DNA of 64,000 nucleotides from Carbonactinospora thermoautotrophica. GTDB lineage: Bacteria; Actinomycetota; Actinomycetes; Streptomycetales; Carbonactinosporaceae. Position 1 is the stretch's first letter, and each line of letters begins with the position of its first letter. The notes under the pieces were generated by a model, which made no database searches, was not told the DNA's origin, and saw nothing but the letters and a program-made list of their open reading frames with translations. The DNA lies in the NCBI RefSeq assembly GCF_001543895.1, contig NZ_JYIJ01000012.1, positions 124,001-188,000 of the forward strand, in the 5' to 3' direction. The translations under genes and the position numbers were made by a program. Of this stretch, positions 26,728 to 35,661 are shown piece by piece.

Positions 26728-28182
26728 GTGGGCCAACTGCTGGAGGCCCGTCGCGGGCTGTACCGGGACTCGGTGGCGCTCATGCGCGCCACCCAGGCGG
26801 TACGGGCCGTGCCGGGGGTGGAGGCCGCGCTGGTGGCCATGGCCACCCCGCTGAACCTGGACATGCTGGCCGGCATGGGCTTCGCCGCGCCGGACGGTGC
26901 CGGGCCGAACGACCTGCTCGTGGCGATCCGGGCGGTCGACGACGCCGCGCTGGCGCGCGCCCGCGAGACTTTGGAGGCCCAGCTCGCCGACCCCGGGCGC
27001 GGCGGCGGGCTGGACACCGCGCCGGCCCCGCGCACGACGGGCAGCGCCGCCCGCCACGCGGACGCCACGGTCGCGGTGGTGGCGGTCCCCGGCCGGTACG
27101 CCTTCGCCGAGGCCGTGGACGCCCTGGAGGCCGGCCTGCACGCGCTGGTGTTCAGCGACAACGTGCCCCTCGCGCAGGAGGTGCGGCTCAAGCGGGAGGC
27201 GGCCGAGCGCGGCCTGCTGGTGATGGGCCCGGACTGCGGCACCGCCGTCATCGGCGGGGTGGGCCTGGGGTTCGCGAACGCGGTGCGGCCCGGCCCGGTC
27301 GGCCTGGTCGCGGCGTCCGGGACCGGCGCGCAGCAGGTCATGTGCCTGCTCGACGCGGCCGGTGTGGGGGTCACCCACTGCCTCGGCGTCGGCGGCCGGG
27401 ACCTGTCGGCCCCGGTCGGCGGGCTCGCCACCCGGCAGGCGCTGGCCCTGCTGGACGAGGACCCGGCCACCGAGCTGATCGTGCTGATCTCCAAGCCGCC
27501 CGCGCCCGGGGTGGCCGAGGAGATCGTCGAGTACGCGGCCAAGCTCACCACGCCGGTGGAGTTCGCGTTCCTGGGCCCGGACGCCGACGATCTCTCCGCG
27601 GTCGCGGCGCGGGTGGTGGCGCGCGTCACCGGGCAGCCGCCCGGCCCGTGGCCACGGTGGGCACCGGACTCCCCGCCGGTCCCGCGTGGCGGCGCGCTGC
27701 GCGCCCTGTACTGCGGCGGCACGCTGTGCCAGGAGGCGATCGCGATCGCGGCGCGGGCGCTCGGGTCGGTCGCGTCCAACCTGGACCCGACGCACCCGCT
27801 CGGCGACGACCTGCGCGCGGCCGGGCACCTGGCGATCGACTTCGGCGACGACCGGTTCACCCAGGGCCGCCCGCACCCGGTGATCGACCCCGCGCCGCGC
27901 CTGGAGCGGCTGGCCGCGGAGCTGGCCGACCCGGCCACCGGCGTGGTGCTGCTCGACGTGGTGCTCGGCCACGGCGCGCACCCGGACCCCGCCGCCGACG
28001 TCGCCGAGGTGATCCGCGGGGCGACGTTGCCCGTGGTGGTGGCGCTGGTGGGCACCGAGGCTGACCCGCAGGGCCTGGCCCGGCAGGCGCGGACGCTGTG
28101 CGGGGCCGGGGCGTACGTGTTCGCGTCGAACGCCAGCGCGGCCCGCCACGCGGTCGCGCTCGCCGAGGGAGGTGCCGCGTGA
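26728..28182 (+). CDS. fdrA: FdrA (AllF-like), oxamate carbamoyltransferase subunit
   Basis: The 484-aa protein has the succinyl-CoA-ligase-like folds of FdrA. LVMGPDCGTAVIGG and VAASGTGAQQVMC are in the first half, CLGVGGRDLSAPVGG marks the second Rossmann region, and LYCGGTLCQEA opens the C-terminal part. The GTG start follows the DUF2877 stop directly with GGGAGGAGG upstream. In E. coli FdrA is part of the enzyme that splits oxalurate to oxamate and carbamoyl phosphate. No carbamate kinase is visible nearby, so the fate of carbamoyl phosphate here is open. Confidence 0.85.
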   Translation: MGQLLEARRGLYRDSVALMRATQAVRAVPGVEAALVAMATPLNLDMLAGMGFAAPDGAGPNDLLVAIRAVDDAALARARETLEAQLADPGRGGGLDTAPAPRTTGSAARHADATVAVVAVPGRYAFAEAVDALEAGLHALVFSDNVPLAQEVRLKREAAERGLLVMGPDCGTAVIGGVGLGFANAVRPGPVGLVAASGTGAQQVMCLLDAAGVGVTHCLGVGGRDLSAPVGGLATRQALALLDEDPATELIVLISKPPAPGVAEEIVEYAAKLTTPVEFAFLGPDADDLSAVAARVVARVTGQPPGPWPRWAPDSPPVPRGGALRALYCGGTLCQEAIAIAARALGSVASNLDPTHPLGDDLRAAGHLAIDFGDDRFTQGRPHPVIDPAPRLERLAAELADPATGVVLLDVVLGHGAHPDPAADVAEVIRGATLPVVVALVGTEADPQGLARQARTLCGAGAYVFASNASAARHAVALAEGGAA

Positions 28183-29588
28183 TCCAGCCGGACGACCTGC
28201 TGACCCGCCCGGTACGCGCCGTGGTGGCCGGCGCCCGGCTCTTCGCGGACACGCTCGCCGCGCAGGCGGTGCCGGTGGTGCCCGTGGACTGGCGACCGCC
28301 GCTGGCCGGCACCGAGGAGCACCTGGTCCGGGTGCTGGCCGACCCGCGGCGGGAGCGGGCGAACGCCGAGGCCGTGCGTCGGGTGCTGGCCGCGCAGGCC
28401 CAGCTGGTCGACGTGCGGCCCGCGCGGGCGGCGCTCGGCGTGGAGCCGGGCACGTTCCTGCACGCCGGGCCGCCGATCACCTGGGAGCGCGCGTCCGGGC
28501 CGATGCGCGGCGCGCTGATCGGCGCGATGCTCTTCGAGGGCCTGGCGGACACTCCGGAGGACGCCGAGCGCCAGCTCGCCTCCGGCGCGATCGCCCTGGA
28601 GCCCTGCCACCACCGTGGCGCGGTCGGCCCCATGGCGGGCGTGGTGAGCCCGTCGATGTGGATGTTCGAGCTGGCCGACCCGGTGCACGGCGGGCGGGCG
28701 TACTGCTCCCTCAACGAGGGCCTGGGCAAGGTGCTGCGCTACGGCGCGTACGGCCCGGAGGTGATCGAGCGGCTGCGCTGGATGACGGCCGTGCTGGGCC
28801 CGCTGCTGCGCGACGCGGTGCGCCGCCACGGCCCGGTGGACGTCCGGGCGATCATCGCGCAGATGCTGCAGATGGGCGACGAGGGCCACAACCGCAACCG
28901 GGCCGGCACCTCGCTGTTCCTGCGCGAGCTGCTCGCCGACCTGGTCGGGGGCGGCGCGCCGGGCGACCAGGTGGCCGAGGTGGTGCGGTTCGTCAACGGC
29001 AACGACCACTTCTTCCTGAACCTGGCCATGCCCGCCTGCAAGCTCGCGCTGGACGCGGCGCGGGACATCCCGGGCTCGACCATGGTCGTGGCGATGGCCC
29101 GCAACGGCACCGACTTCGGCATCCAGGTGTCCGGCACCGGCGACCGCTGGTTCACCGGGCCGGCCGAGGTGCCGGCCGGGCTGTACCTGGGGGCGTACGG
29201 CCCGCAGGACGCCAACCCGGACATCGGCGACTCGGCGATCACCGAGACCGCCGGGATCGGCGGCTTCGCGATGGCCGCCGCGCCGGCGATCGTGCGGTTC
29301 GTCGGCGGGGAGGTGCCCGACGCGCTGGCCACGAGCCTGCGGATGTACGAGATCACGCTGGCCGAGCACACCGCGTACCAGATCCCGGTGTTCGGCTTCC
29401 GTGGCACGCCGACCGGGATCGACGTGACCAGGGTGGCGCGCACCGGCATCCTGCCGCAGATCAACACCGGCATCGCCGGCCGGGTCGCCGGCACCGGCCA
29501 GGTCGGCGCTGGCCTGGTGAACCCGCCGGTGGAGTGCTTCACCGCGGCGCTGGCCGCCCTGGCCGACGCCGCTCCCCCGCTGGGGTGA
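28179..29588 (+). CDS. allG: DUF1116 protein, AllG/YlbE-like oxamate carbamoyltransferase subunit
   Basis: The 469-aa protein belongs to DUF1116 (YlbE). It contains GPMAGVVSPSMWMFEL, YCSLNEGLGKVLRYGAYG, QMGDEGHNRNRAGTSLFLREL and NGNDHFFLNLAMPACK, all strongly conserved stretches. The GTG overlaps the fdrA stop as GTGA with GGGAGG before it. It is the last gene of the operon and completes the three-subunit set. Confidence 0.82.
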   Translation: MIQPDDLLTRPVRAVVAGARLFADTLAAQAVPVVPVDWRPPLAGTEEHLVRVLADPRRERANAEAVRRVLAAQAQLVDVRPARAALGVEPGTFLHAGPPITWERASGPMRGALIGAMLFEGLADTPEDAERQLASGAIALEPCHHRGAVGPMAGVVSPSMWMFELADPVHGGRAYCSLNEGLGKVLRYGAYGPEVIERLRWMTAVLGPLLRDAVRRHGPVDVRAIIAQMLQMGDEGHNRNRAGTSLFLRELLADLVGGGAPGDQVAEVVRFVNGNDHFFLNLAMPACKLALDAARDIPGSTMVVAMARNGTDFGIQVSGTGDRWFTGPAEVPAGLYLGAYGPQDANPDIGDSAITETAGIGGFAMAAAPAIVRFVGGEVPDALATSLRMYEITLAEHTAYQIPVFGFRGTPTGIDVTRVARTGILPQINTGIAGRVAGTGQVGAGLVNPPVECFTAALAALADAAPPLG

Positions 29589-29640
29589 GGTCTGGGCCCT
29601 GGGTTTTTGCCGGAGGCACGGGCCTGTTATCTCACCCCAG
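29580..29640. terminator. Inverted repeat at the end of the FdrA operon
   Basis: CTGGGGTGAG (29580-29589, spanning the stop codon) and CTCACCCCAG (29631-29640) are a perfect 10-bp pair, 41 nt apart. It lies between convergent genes and could act as a weak bidirectional transcription stop. The long loop keeps confidence low. Confidence 0.35.
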
Positions 29641-29690
29641 GGTGGGCGGCGTCCCGGGCGGCTCGGGCACAGGTTCCTCCGGGGCGCGCT

Positions 29691-30296
29691 TCACGGACCG
29701 TCGCCGAGCCGCGCCAGGTCCTCGGGGGTGTCCACGTCCGCCGGGTCGCCGGTGCCGTCGCACGGGACCTTGGTCACCAGCTCGGGATGGGCGCGCAGGA
29801 ACGGGCGGGCGCCCTGGTCGCCCGTGGCCAGCTCGGCGACCTCAGACCACACGGCGCGGGCCAGCAGGACCGGGTGGCGGGGCTGACCGGCGTACGTGCC
29901 GATCGCCACGCGCGCCCCGGACCGGTACGCCGCGATCACCCGGCGCACCGCCTCGGCGCCGATGCCGGGCTGGTCGACCAGCAGGACCACCGCCGCACCC
30001 GCCTCGGGCGGGAGCGCCGCGAGGCCGTGCCGCAGCGAGGAGCCCATGCCGGTATGCCAGTCGGGGTTGGTCACGACCCGCGCCCCGGCCAGGCGCGCGG
30101 TGGCCCGCACCTCGGCGGCGCGCGCGCCGAGCACCACGTACACCGGCTCGCAGCCGCCGTCGCGCAGGGTGGCGACCGCGCGGTCGACCAGGGGTACACC
30201 GCCGAGGCGGGCCAGCGCCTTGGGACCGCCGAACCGCCGGCCCTCCCCTGCGGCCAGGACCAGGCCGGCGACCTGGGTGTCGGGGTACTCGCTCAT
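29691..30296 (-). CDS. mocA: MocA-like molybdenum cofactor nucleotidyltransferase
   Basis: The 201-aa protein starts with the MobA/MocA loop GLVLAAGEGRRFGGPKAL and has TNPDWHTGMGSSLRHGL and LLVDQPGI, the MocA pattern of CTP-dependent formation of molybdopterin cytosine dinucleotide. That is the cofactor form used by CoxL/XDH-type hydroxylases, which fits the hydroxylase 9 kb away. The ATG overlaps the stop of the XdhC remnant as ATGA. Confidence 0.82.
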   Translation of the reverse strand: MSEYPDTQVAGLVLAAGEGRRFGGPKALARLGGVPLVDRAVATLRDGGCEPVYVVLGARAAEVRATARLAGARVVTNPDWHTGMGSSLRHGLAALPPEAGAAVVLLVDQPGIGAEAVRRVIAAYRSGARVAIGTYAGQPRHPVLLARAVWSEVAELATGDQGARPFLRAHPELVTKVPCDGTGDPADVDTPEDLARLGDGP

Positions 30297-30550
30297 GACG
30301 GCGTGGGCACGGCGACGGGTTGCCCGGTCCCGCTCGACGGCCGCGTGGCCACGATCTCGGCGGCGATCGACGGCACGGACTCCTTCAGGAGGCCACCGCC
30401 GATGGCGATCGGCGCGCGCAGCCGGGCCGTCCCGGTCACCTCGCGCAGCCGCTCGGCACCGGGGCTCCCCGTCGCTTCGACGCGGGTGCGCGGGGCCGCC
30501 TCCAGCGGCGGCACGCCGGACTCGGGGGCGTGGGTGAGCACGCAGATCAA
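30293..30550 (-). pseudogene. XdhC-like cofactor-insertion protein, truncated and degenerate
   Basis: The 85-residue frame matches only the C-terminal Rossmann part of XdhC: CVLTHAPESGVPPLEAA (family ...LTHDPKFD.PAL), then ERLREVTGTARLRAPIA and PSIAAEIVATR at the end. The YVGALGSRRT-type segment is shortened and the GLDIGARTPEE segment is reduced to GGGLLKESV. The N-terminal half is absent. I read it as a decayed xdhC whose neighbour mocA remains intact. The hydroxylase would need another XdhC or CoxF-type protein. Confidence 0.6.
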
Positions 30551-30661
30551 GGTACACCCCTACACCGGGGCGCGTTCCAGGTACCGGTCAGTCCACGACC
30601 GGCTCCTCAGCACCCAGGAACCGCGGGGCGAACACCGGCGGCGCCGGTCCGGCCGCATCGA

Positions 30662-31147
30662 TCAGTCGTTGCGCTCGGTGCGGGAGTGCTTCTCGACCAG
30701 GGCGCGCACCTGGAGGGCGAACCGGCGGGCCTGCTCGCCGTCGGAGGACTGGATGCCCATCACGGCGAGCGTGGTCCCGTCGTCGAGGTCGAAGAACACC
30801 CAAGGGTCGCCGCGCCGGAAGTTCACCCGGACGACCTGCGGCCAGGCCAACCGCCGTCGGCGGAGCATGTTGACCACGGTCAGCCCCTGGTCGTCCGCCT
30901 CCAGGCGGGGCCGGGCGAGCAGGAGCAGCACGGCCGCGACGAGCAGGCCGACGCCGACGACGCCGACACGGTCGGCCAGCTCGAACTCGCGCGGCCCCTC
31001 GTGCGGCAGCGTGATCGCCAGCACGATCATGACCAGTACGACGACGACCGCCATCCCGTACGTCACGATCCGCGCGCGGCGCGGTCGCCAGACGTGCGGC
31101 AGATGGGGTAGCTGGAGATCCGCGGCGTTCCCAGCGGGCTCGGTCAT
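30662..31147 (-). CDS. Membrane protein with bacterial PH domain
   Basis: The 161-aa protein has two transmembrane helices (IVTYGMAVVVVLVMIVLAIT and a second about 61-80) followed by a PH-like domain with LAWPQVVRVNFRRGDPWVFF. The function is unknown. It is the last gene of the rib-his run and lies 23 bp after hisG, a pairing conserved in actinomycetes. Confidence 0.75.
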   Translation of the reverse strand: MTEPAGNAADLQLPHLPHVWRPRRARIVTYGMAVVVVLVMIVLAITLPHEGPREFELADRVGVVGVGLLVAAVLLLLARPRLEADDQGLTVVNMLRRRRLAWPQVVRVNFRRGDPWVFFDLDDGTTLAVMGIQSSDGEQARRFALQVRALVEKHSRTERND

Positions 31148-31170
31148 GTCTGGCGTCCTCGGACCGGACT

Positions 31171-32016
31171 CTACAGGCGGCAGGCGTGGATGTCGGTCAC
31201 CAGGATGGCGCGAGCACCCAGCTCCCACAGGTCGTCCATGATGCGCTGGGCGTCCTTGCGGAGCACCATCGCGCGGACCGCGACCCACCCCTCCCGGTGC
31301 AGGGGGGAGACGGTCGGCGACTCGAAGCCGGGCGTGAGCTTGCACGCCTCCTCGACCATCTCGACCCGGACGTCGTAGTCCATCATCACGTACCGCCGGG
31401 CGACCAGGACACCCTGCAACCGGCGCACCAGCTGCTCCAGGCCGGGTACGGACCCGGCGCCGACACGGCGGATGAGCACCGCCTCCGAGTGGAGGATCGG
31501 CTCGTCGACCAGTTCCAGCCCCGCCTGCCGCAGGGTGGTCCCGGTGGAGACCACGTCCGCGATCACGTCCGCGACACCCAGCCGGATCGCCGTCTCGACC
31601 GCGCCGTCCAGGCGGATCACCTCGGCGTTCACGCCCTTGTCGGCGAGGTGCTTGGCGACGAGCCCGGCGTAGGAGGTGGCGACGCGCTTGCCGGCGAAGT
31701 CCTGGACCGACCGGGCGGTGCCGGGCTTGGCCGCGTACCGGAAGGTGGACTCCCCGAACCCCAACTGGAGGATCTCCTCCGCGTTGGCGCCCGAGTCCAG
31801 CAGCAGGTCCCGACCGGTGATGCCGACGTCGAGCGTGCCCTCGCCCACGTACACCGCGATGTCGCGGGGGCGCAGGTAGAAGAACTCGACGTTGTTCTCG
31901 GGGTCGGTCAGGACGAGTTCGCGGGAGTCCTTGCGCTGCCGGTAGCCGGCCTCATGCAGCATCGCGCACGCCGGCTCGGAGAGGGAGCCTTTGTTGGGCA
32001 CGGCGATGCGGAGCAT
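31171..32016 (-). CDS. hisG: ATP phosphoribosyltransferase (long form)
   Basis: HisG catalyses the first step of histidine synthesis, joining ATP and PRPP. The 281-aa length includes the C-terminal histidine-binding regulatory domain of the long form ([18 protein letters not shown] onward). The N-terminus reads [16 protein letters not shown], and the PRPP site includes [11 protein letters not shown]. It follows hisE after 42 bp and is carried on the riboflavin operon transcript. Confidence 0.95.
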   Translation of the reverse strand: MLRIAVPNKGSLSEPACAMLHEAGYRQRKDSRELVLTDPENNVEFFYLRPRDIAVYVGEGTLDVGITGRDLLLDSGANAEEILQLGFGESTFRYAAKPGTARSVQDFAGKRVATSYAGLVAKHLADKGVNAEVIRLDGAVETAIRLGVADVIADVVSTGTTLRQAGLELVDEPILHSEAVLIRRVGAGSVPGLEQLVRRLQGVLVARRYVMMDYDVRVEMVEEACKLTPGFESPTVSPLHREGWVAVRAMVLRKDAQRIMDDLWELGARAILVTDIHACRL

Positions 32017-32058
32017 GCGGGTCCAGCCTTTCTGCTCGGGTACCGGACGCGAATCACT

Positions 32059-32328
32059 TCACAGGTGAGCGTATACGTCATCAAGGGTCAGGCCGCGCGC
32101 GACCATCAGGACCTGCAGGTGATACAGCAGTTGCGAGATCTCCTCCGCCGTCCGCTCGGGTGACTCGTGCTCGGCCGCCATCCAGACCTCGGCGGCCTCC
32201 TCCACGATCTTCTTGCCGATCGCGTGGACGCCGGCCTCCACCAGTTCGACGGTACGCGAGCCCGGTGTCTTCTCAGCGGCCTTGCGCTGCAGCTCGGCGA
32301 ACAGTTCCTCAAACGTCTTCAGTGCCAT
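32059..32328 (-). CDS. hisE: Phosphoribosyl-ATP pyrophosphatase
   Basis: The 89-aa protein is a stand-alone HisE of the all-alpha NTP pyrophosphohydrolase fold: [18 protein letters not shown] (metal-binding EExxE) and [19 protein letters not shown]. It carries out the second step of histidine synthesis. Its ATG lies 10 bp inside the end of ribH, so it is coupled to it. Confidence 0.95.
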   Translation of the reverse strand: MALKTFEELFAELQRKAAEKTPGSRTVELVEAGVHAIGKKIVEEAAEVWMAAEHESPERTAEEISQLLYHLQVLMVARGLTLDDVYAHL

Positions 32329-32804
32329 GGTTCAGCTACTGTACGCAACGCCTTCACGGTGGCGATCGCCGCCATGGCCGCTTCGTACCCCTTGTCCTCG
32401 CGCGAACCCTCCAGCCCGGCCCGCGCGTGCGCCTGGTCAACGGTGTCGCAGGTGAGCACGCCGAACCCGATCGGCACGCCAGTGGTTACCGCCACCTGGG
32501 TGAGCCCGTAGGTGGCCGCCTGGCACACGTAGTCGAAGTGGGGGGTGTCGCCGCGTACCACCACGCCCAGCGCGACGATCGCCTGGTACCCGCGCTCGGC
32601 CAGCGCCCTGGCCGCCACCGGCAGCTCGAACGTGCCGGGTACCCGGACCACGGTGGGTTCCTCGATCTTGGCATCGTGCAGGGCCCGCAGCGCCCCCTCG
32701 ACGAGCCCCTTCATGATCTCGTCGTGCCACTGGGCGGCGACCACGGCGACCCGCAGGTCGGCCACGCCTTCGACGTGGATGTCGGGGGATCCTGCCCTGC
32801 TCAT
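32319..32804 (-). CDS. ribH: 6,7-dimethyl-8-ribityllumazine synthase
   Basis: The 161-aa protein has the lumazine synthase motifs [28 protein letters not shown] and [15 protein letters not shown]. It condenses the RibB and RibD products. GGAGGAGAGGGC precedes the ATG at 32804; an in-frame upstream start at 32876 has no such site. Confidence 0.95.
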   Translation of the reverse strand: MSRAGSPDIHVEGVADLRVAVVAAQWHDEIMKGLVEGALRALHDAKIEEPTVVRVPGTFELPVAARALAERGYQAIVALGVVVRGDTPHFDYVCQAATYGLTQVAVTTGVPIGFGVLTCDTVDQAHARAGLEGSREDKGYEAAMAAIATVKALRTVAEPWH

Positions 32805-32891
32805 GCCCTCTCCTCCATCAGGCTCGTGGTACCGGCCGGGTCCGCCGGGTGGGGTGTCCGGCGCGGGTATCCCCACCCGGCGTCCGGGCGC

Positions 32892-34181
32892 TCAGGTCGC
32901 GCTGCCCTCGGGCGGCCGCACCAGGTCGATCTCGTCCAGGCCGGGCAGGTCGTGGCCCATCCGGTCGCGCTTGGTGCGCAGGTACCGGATGTTCTCGCCG
33001 TTCGGGTGCACCGGCAGCGGCACGCGGCCGACGATCCGCAGGCCGTACCCCTCCAGCCCGGCCCGCTTGGCCGGGTTGTTCGTGAGCAGCCGCATGCCGC
33101 GCACGCCCAGGTCGGCCAGGATCTGCGCGCCGATCCCGTAGTCCCGGGCGTCGGCCGGCAGGCCCAGCTCCAGGTTGGCGTCCACGGTGTCGTGACCGGC
33201 GTCCTGCAGCTGGTAGGCGCGCAGCTTGCGGATCAGCCCGATGCCCCGGCCCTCGTGGCCGCGCAGGTACAGGACGACCCCGCGTCCCTCGGCCGTCACC
33301 TTCTCCAGCGCCGCGGCCAGCTGCGGGCCGCAGTCGCAGCGCAGCGACCCGAACACGTCCCCGGTCAGGCACTCGGAATGGACCCGGACCAGGATGTCCT
33401 CGCCGTCGCCGATCTCGCCGTGAACCAGGGCGATGTGCTCCACCTCGTCGATCCGGCTGCGGTACCCGATCGCGCGGAACTCCCCGTACCGGGTGGGCAG
33501 CCGCGTCTCGGCGACCCGCTCGACCTGCTTCTCGGTCCGCCGCCGGTACGTGATCAGGTCGGCGATCGTGATGATCCGCAGCCCGTGCCGGCGCGCGAAG
33601 GCGTGGCACTCGGGCAGCCGCATCATGGTCCCGTCGTCATTGACCAGCTCGGCCAGCGCGCCGGCCGGGGTGAGCCCGGCGAGCCGGGCCAGGTCCACGG
33701 CCGCCTCGGTGTGGCCGGGCCGGCGCAGCACCCCGCCCTCGACCGCGCGCAACGGGAACACGTGCCCGGGCCGGACCAGCTCGTACGGCTCGGTCGCGGA
33801 GTCCACCAGGGTGCGGATCGTCTTCGCCCGGTCGGCGGCGGAGATGCCGGTGGTGATCCCGTCCCGGGCGTCCACGCTCACCGCGTAGGCGGTGCCCTTG
33901 CGGTCCTCGTTGACGTGCGTCATGGGCGGGAGCTTGAGCCGGTCCAGGTCCTCGCCCCGCATGCCGACGCAGATCACGCCGCTGGTGTACCTGATCATGA
34001 ACGCCAGCAACTGCGGCGTCGCCTTGGACGCGGCGAAGATCAGGTCCCCCTCGTTCTCCCGGTCCTCGTCGTCCACCACGACGACCGGCCGGCCGGCGGC
34101 GATGTCCGCGATCGCGTCCTCGATGGTGTCCAGCTCGATCCGCCGCTGGCCGGCCAGCGGGTTGATCGTCTCTGCCGTCAT
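32892..34181 (-). CDS. ribBA: Bifunctional DHBP synthase / GTP cyclohydrolase II
   Basis: The 429-aa fusion makes both precursors of riboflavin. The N-terminal RibB domain has [16 protein letters not shown] and [16 protein letters not shown]. The C-terminal RibA domain has [21 protein letters not shown] with the three zinc cysteines and [11 protein letters not shown]. The ATG overlaps the ribM stop as ATGA. An 87-bp gap separates it from ribH. Confidence 0.96.
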   Translation of the reverse strand: MTAETINPLAGQRRIELDTIEDAIADIAAGRPVVVVDDEDRENEGDLIFAASKATPQLLAFMIRYTSGVICVGMRGEDLDRLKLPPMTHVNEDRKGTAYAVSVDARDGITTGISAADRAKTIRTLVDSATEPYELVRPGHVFPLRAVEGGVLRRPGHTEAAVDLARLAGLTPAGALAELVNDDGTMMRLPECHAFARRHGLRIITIADLITYRRRTEKQVERVAETRLPTRYGEFRAIGYRSRIDEVEHIALVHGEIGDGEDILVRVHSECLTGDVFGSLRCDCGPQLAAALEKVTAEGRGVVLYLRGHEGRGIGLIRKLRAYQLQDAGHDTVDANLELGLPADARDYGIGAQILADLGVRGMRLLTNNPAKRAGLEGYGLRIVGRVPLPVHPNGENIRYLRTKRDRMGHDLPGLDEIDLVRPPEGSAT

Positions 34182-34834
34182 GCCGCCGCAGCCTCCGTCT
34201 CCTCCAGTCTCATCCCGGCGCGAGCCGCCGAGCGGGCCCGCCAGTCCCGGTACCCGATCAGGCACAGCACGAAGAACACCCCGTACACGCCCGCGGTGAC
34301 CCACAGGCCGGATCGCGCCGCGAGCGGCACGCCGACCGCGTCGACCGCGACCCAGATCCACCAGAACTCGATCAGCGCCCAGCCCTGCGCCAGCGTCGCG
34401 ACCGCGCTGCCGACGAAGATGTACGCGTCGGGCACCGGCGACCAGGACGCGTCGAAGTGGTGCAGCACCGCGGCCATGGCGGCGGTGCCGCCGACCAGCA
34501 GCCCGGCGAGCGCCAGCCGCTCCTTCGTGCTCGCGTGCCGGACAGGCAGGTCGTCGCCGCCCCGCATGCCGCGACTCCACCGCCACCAGCCGTAACCGCT
34601 GAGCACGGCGAACATGACCTGCCGCGCCGCGTTGCCGCCGAGGTGCGCGTTGACCAGCACCGCGAACAGCAGCACGTTCCCGGTGAGCTGCACCGGCCAG
34701 GTCCAGATCGTGCGCCGGATCGCCAGCCAGACCGTGGCGAGCGCGCAGGCGTTGCCGATCAGCTCGGCCCACGTGACCTTCTGGCCAAGCAGCGTGAACG
34801 CCTCGGCCTGCGCCCAGGACAGCCACCAGCTCAT
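34178..34834 (-). CDS. ribM: PnuC-family transporter, RibM-type riboflavin uptake protein
   Basis: The 218-aa protein has about seven hydrophobic helices and the PnuC-family [17 protein letters not shown] and YGWWRW segments. PnuC takes up nicotinamide riboside, but family members inside FMN-riboswitch rib operons of actinobacteria (RibM/PnuX) import riboflavin, and this one lies between ribE and ribBA. The ATG overlaps the stop of the third mini-ORF as ATGA. Confidence 0.85.
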   Translation of the reverse strand: MSWWLSWAQAEAFTLLGQKVTWAELIGNACALATVWLAIRRTIWTWPVQLTGNVLLFAVLVNAHLGGNAARQVMFAVLSGYGWWRWSRGMRGGDDLPVRHASTKERLALAGLLVGGTAAMAAVLHHFDASWSPVPDAYIFVGSAVATLAQGWALIEFWWIWVAVDAVGVPLAARSGLWVTAGVYGVFFVLCLIGYRDWRARSAARAGMRLEETEAAAA

Positions 34835-34911
34835 GCGCCCGCCTCACTCCGTTCGGCGGCCGCATTCGCGGACGCGCTGCGTTCGATGATTCGCTCGCTA
34901 CGCTCGCTCAT
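34831..34911 (-). CDS. Mini-ORF 3 of a translationally coupled tandem repeat
   Basis: A 26-codon frame reading [20 protein letters not shown] then RSEAGA. It starts by ATGA overlap on mini-ORF 2, and its stop overlaps the ribM ATG. No function is known. It may only serve to carry ribosomes to ribM. Confidence 0.4.
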   Translation of the reverse strand: MSERSERIIERSASANAAAERSEAGA

Positions 34912-35055
34912 GCGCCCGCCTCACTCCGTTCGGCGGCCGCATTCGCGGACGCGCTGCGTTCGATGATTCGCTCGCTACGCTCGCTCATGCGCCCGCCTCA
35001 CTCCGTTCGGCGGCCGCATTCGCGGACGCGCTGCGTTCGATGATTCGCTCGCTCA
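34833..35055. repeat. Tandem 77-bp repeat, 2.9 copies, between ribE and ribM
   Basis: Units at 34833-34909 and 34910-34986 are identical. The third, to about 35055, lacks nine bases (GCTACGCTC). The period of 77 equals 26 codons minus one base, so each unit shifts frame and re-creates an ATGA junction. The unit is rich in short palindromes such as GAGCGTAGCGAGC. Similar GAGCGAGCG-type DNA with frames reading ERSE is scattered in many actinomycete genomes, which points to a small REP-like element. Confidence 0.9.
34908..34988 (-). CDS. Mini-ORF 2 of a translationally coupled tandem repeat
   Basis: Identical in sequence to mini-ORF 3 (26 codons, [20 protein letters not shown] then RSEAGA). It begins by ATGA overlap with the stop of mini-ORF 1. 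Confidence 0.4.
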   Translation of the reverse strand: MSERSERIIERSASANAAAERSEAGA

Positions 35056-35056
35056 T
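34985..35056 (-). CDS. Mini-ORF 1 of a translationally coupled tandem repeat
   Basis: A 23-codon frame reading [17 protein letters not shown] then RSEAGA, shorter by one SER triplet than the next two. Its ATG overlaps the ribE stop as ATGA, so it would be translated by ribosomes leaving ribE. Confidence 0.4.
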   Translation of the reverse strand: MSERIIERSASANAAAERSEAGA

Positions 35057-35661
35057 GACCGGGACTCCCCCGCGTACGGGACGGCCAGCTTCTCCACGTA
35101 CTTGGCGACCACGTCGACCTCGAGGTTCACGGTCTCGCCGGGCTGTTTGCGGCCCAGCGTGGTCAGGTCGAGCGTCGTGGGGATCAGGCTGACCGAGAAC
35201 CACGTGTCCGTGGCTTCGACCACGGTCAGGCTCACGCCGTCGACGGCGACGGAGCCCTTCTCCACCACGTACCGGGCCAGCCGCGGTGGCAGGGAGATCC
35301 GCACCACCTGCCAGTGCTCGCCCGGGATCCGTTCGAGGATCTCGCCGGTCCCGTCCACATGACCCTGCACCAGGTGCCCGTCCAGCCGGCCGCCGAACCG
35401 CACCGGGCGCTCCAGGTTCACCGGGGAGCCGGGGGTGAGCTCACCGAGGCAGGTGCGTCGCAGCGTCTCGTCCATGACGTCGGCGGTGAACACGCCGTCG
35501 GCGACCTCGGTGACGGTGAGACAGACGCCGTTGACCGCGATCGAGTCGCCGTGGCGGGCGTCCGCGGCGACCTTGGGGCCGCGGACGCGCAGCCGCGCGG
35601 CCCGCGCCAGCCGCTCCACCGCGACCACCTCGCCGAGCTCCTCGACGATCCCGGTGAACAT
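35053..35661 (-). CDS. ribE: Riboflavin synthase alpha chain
   Basis: The 202-aa enzyme dismutates two 6,7-dimethyl-8-ribityllumazines into riboflavin. It has the two repeated lumazine-binding halves, MFTGIVEELGEV ... AVNGVCLTVTEV and GHLVQGHVDGTGEI ... AVDGVSLTVVEA. Its start abuts the ribD stop. Downstream it is followed by the coupled mini-ORF array rather than directly by ribM. Confidence 0.95.
   Translation of the reverse strand: MFTGIVEELGEVVAVERLARAARLRVRGPKVAADARHGDSIAVNGVCLTVTEVADGVFTADVMDETLRRTCLGELTPGSPVNLERPVRFGGRLDGHLVQGHVDGTGEILERIPGEHWQVVRISLPPRLARYVVEKGSVAVDGVSLTVVEATDTWFSVSLIPTTLDLTTLGRKQPGETVNLEVDVVAKYVEKLAVPYAGESRS

Noticed and set aside
34833-35055. CRISPR-like array in the rib operon
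   Set aside because: The repeats are contiguous with no spacers and have a 77-bp period, so this is a tandem repeat.
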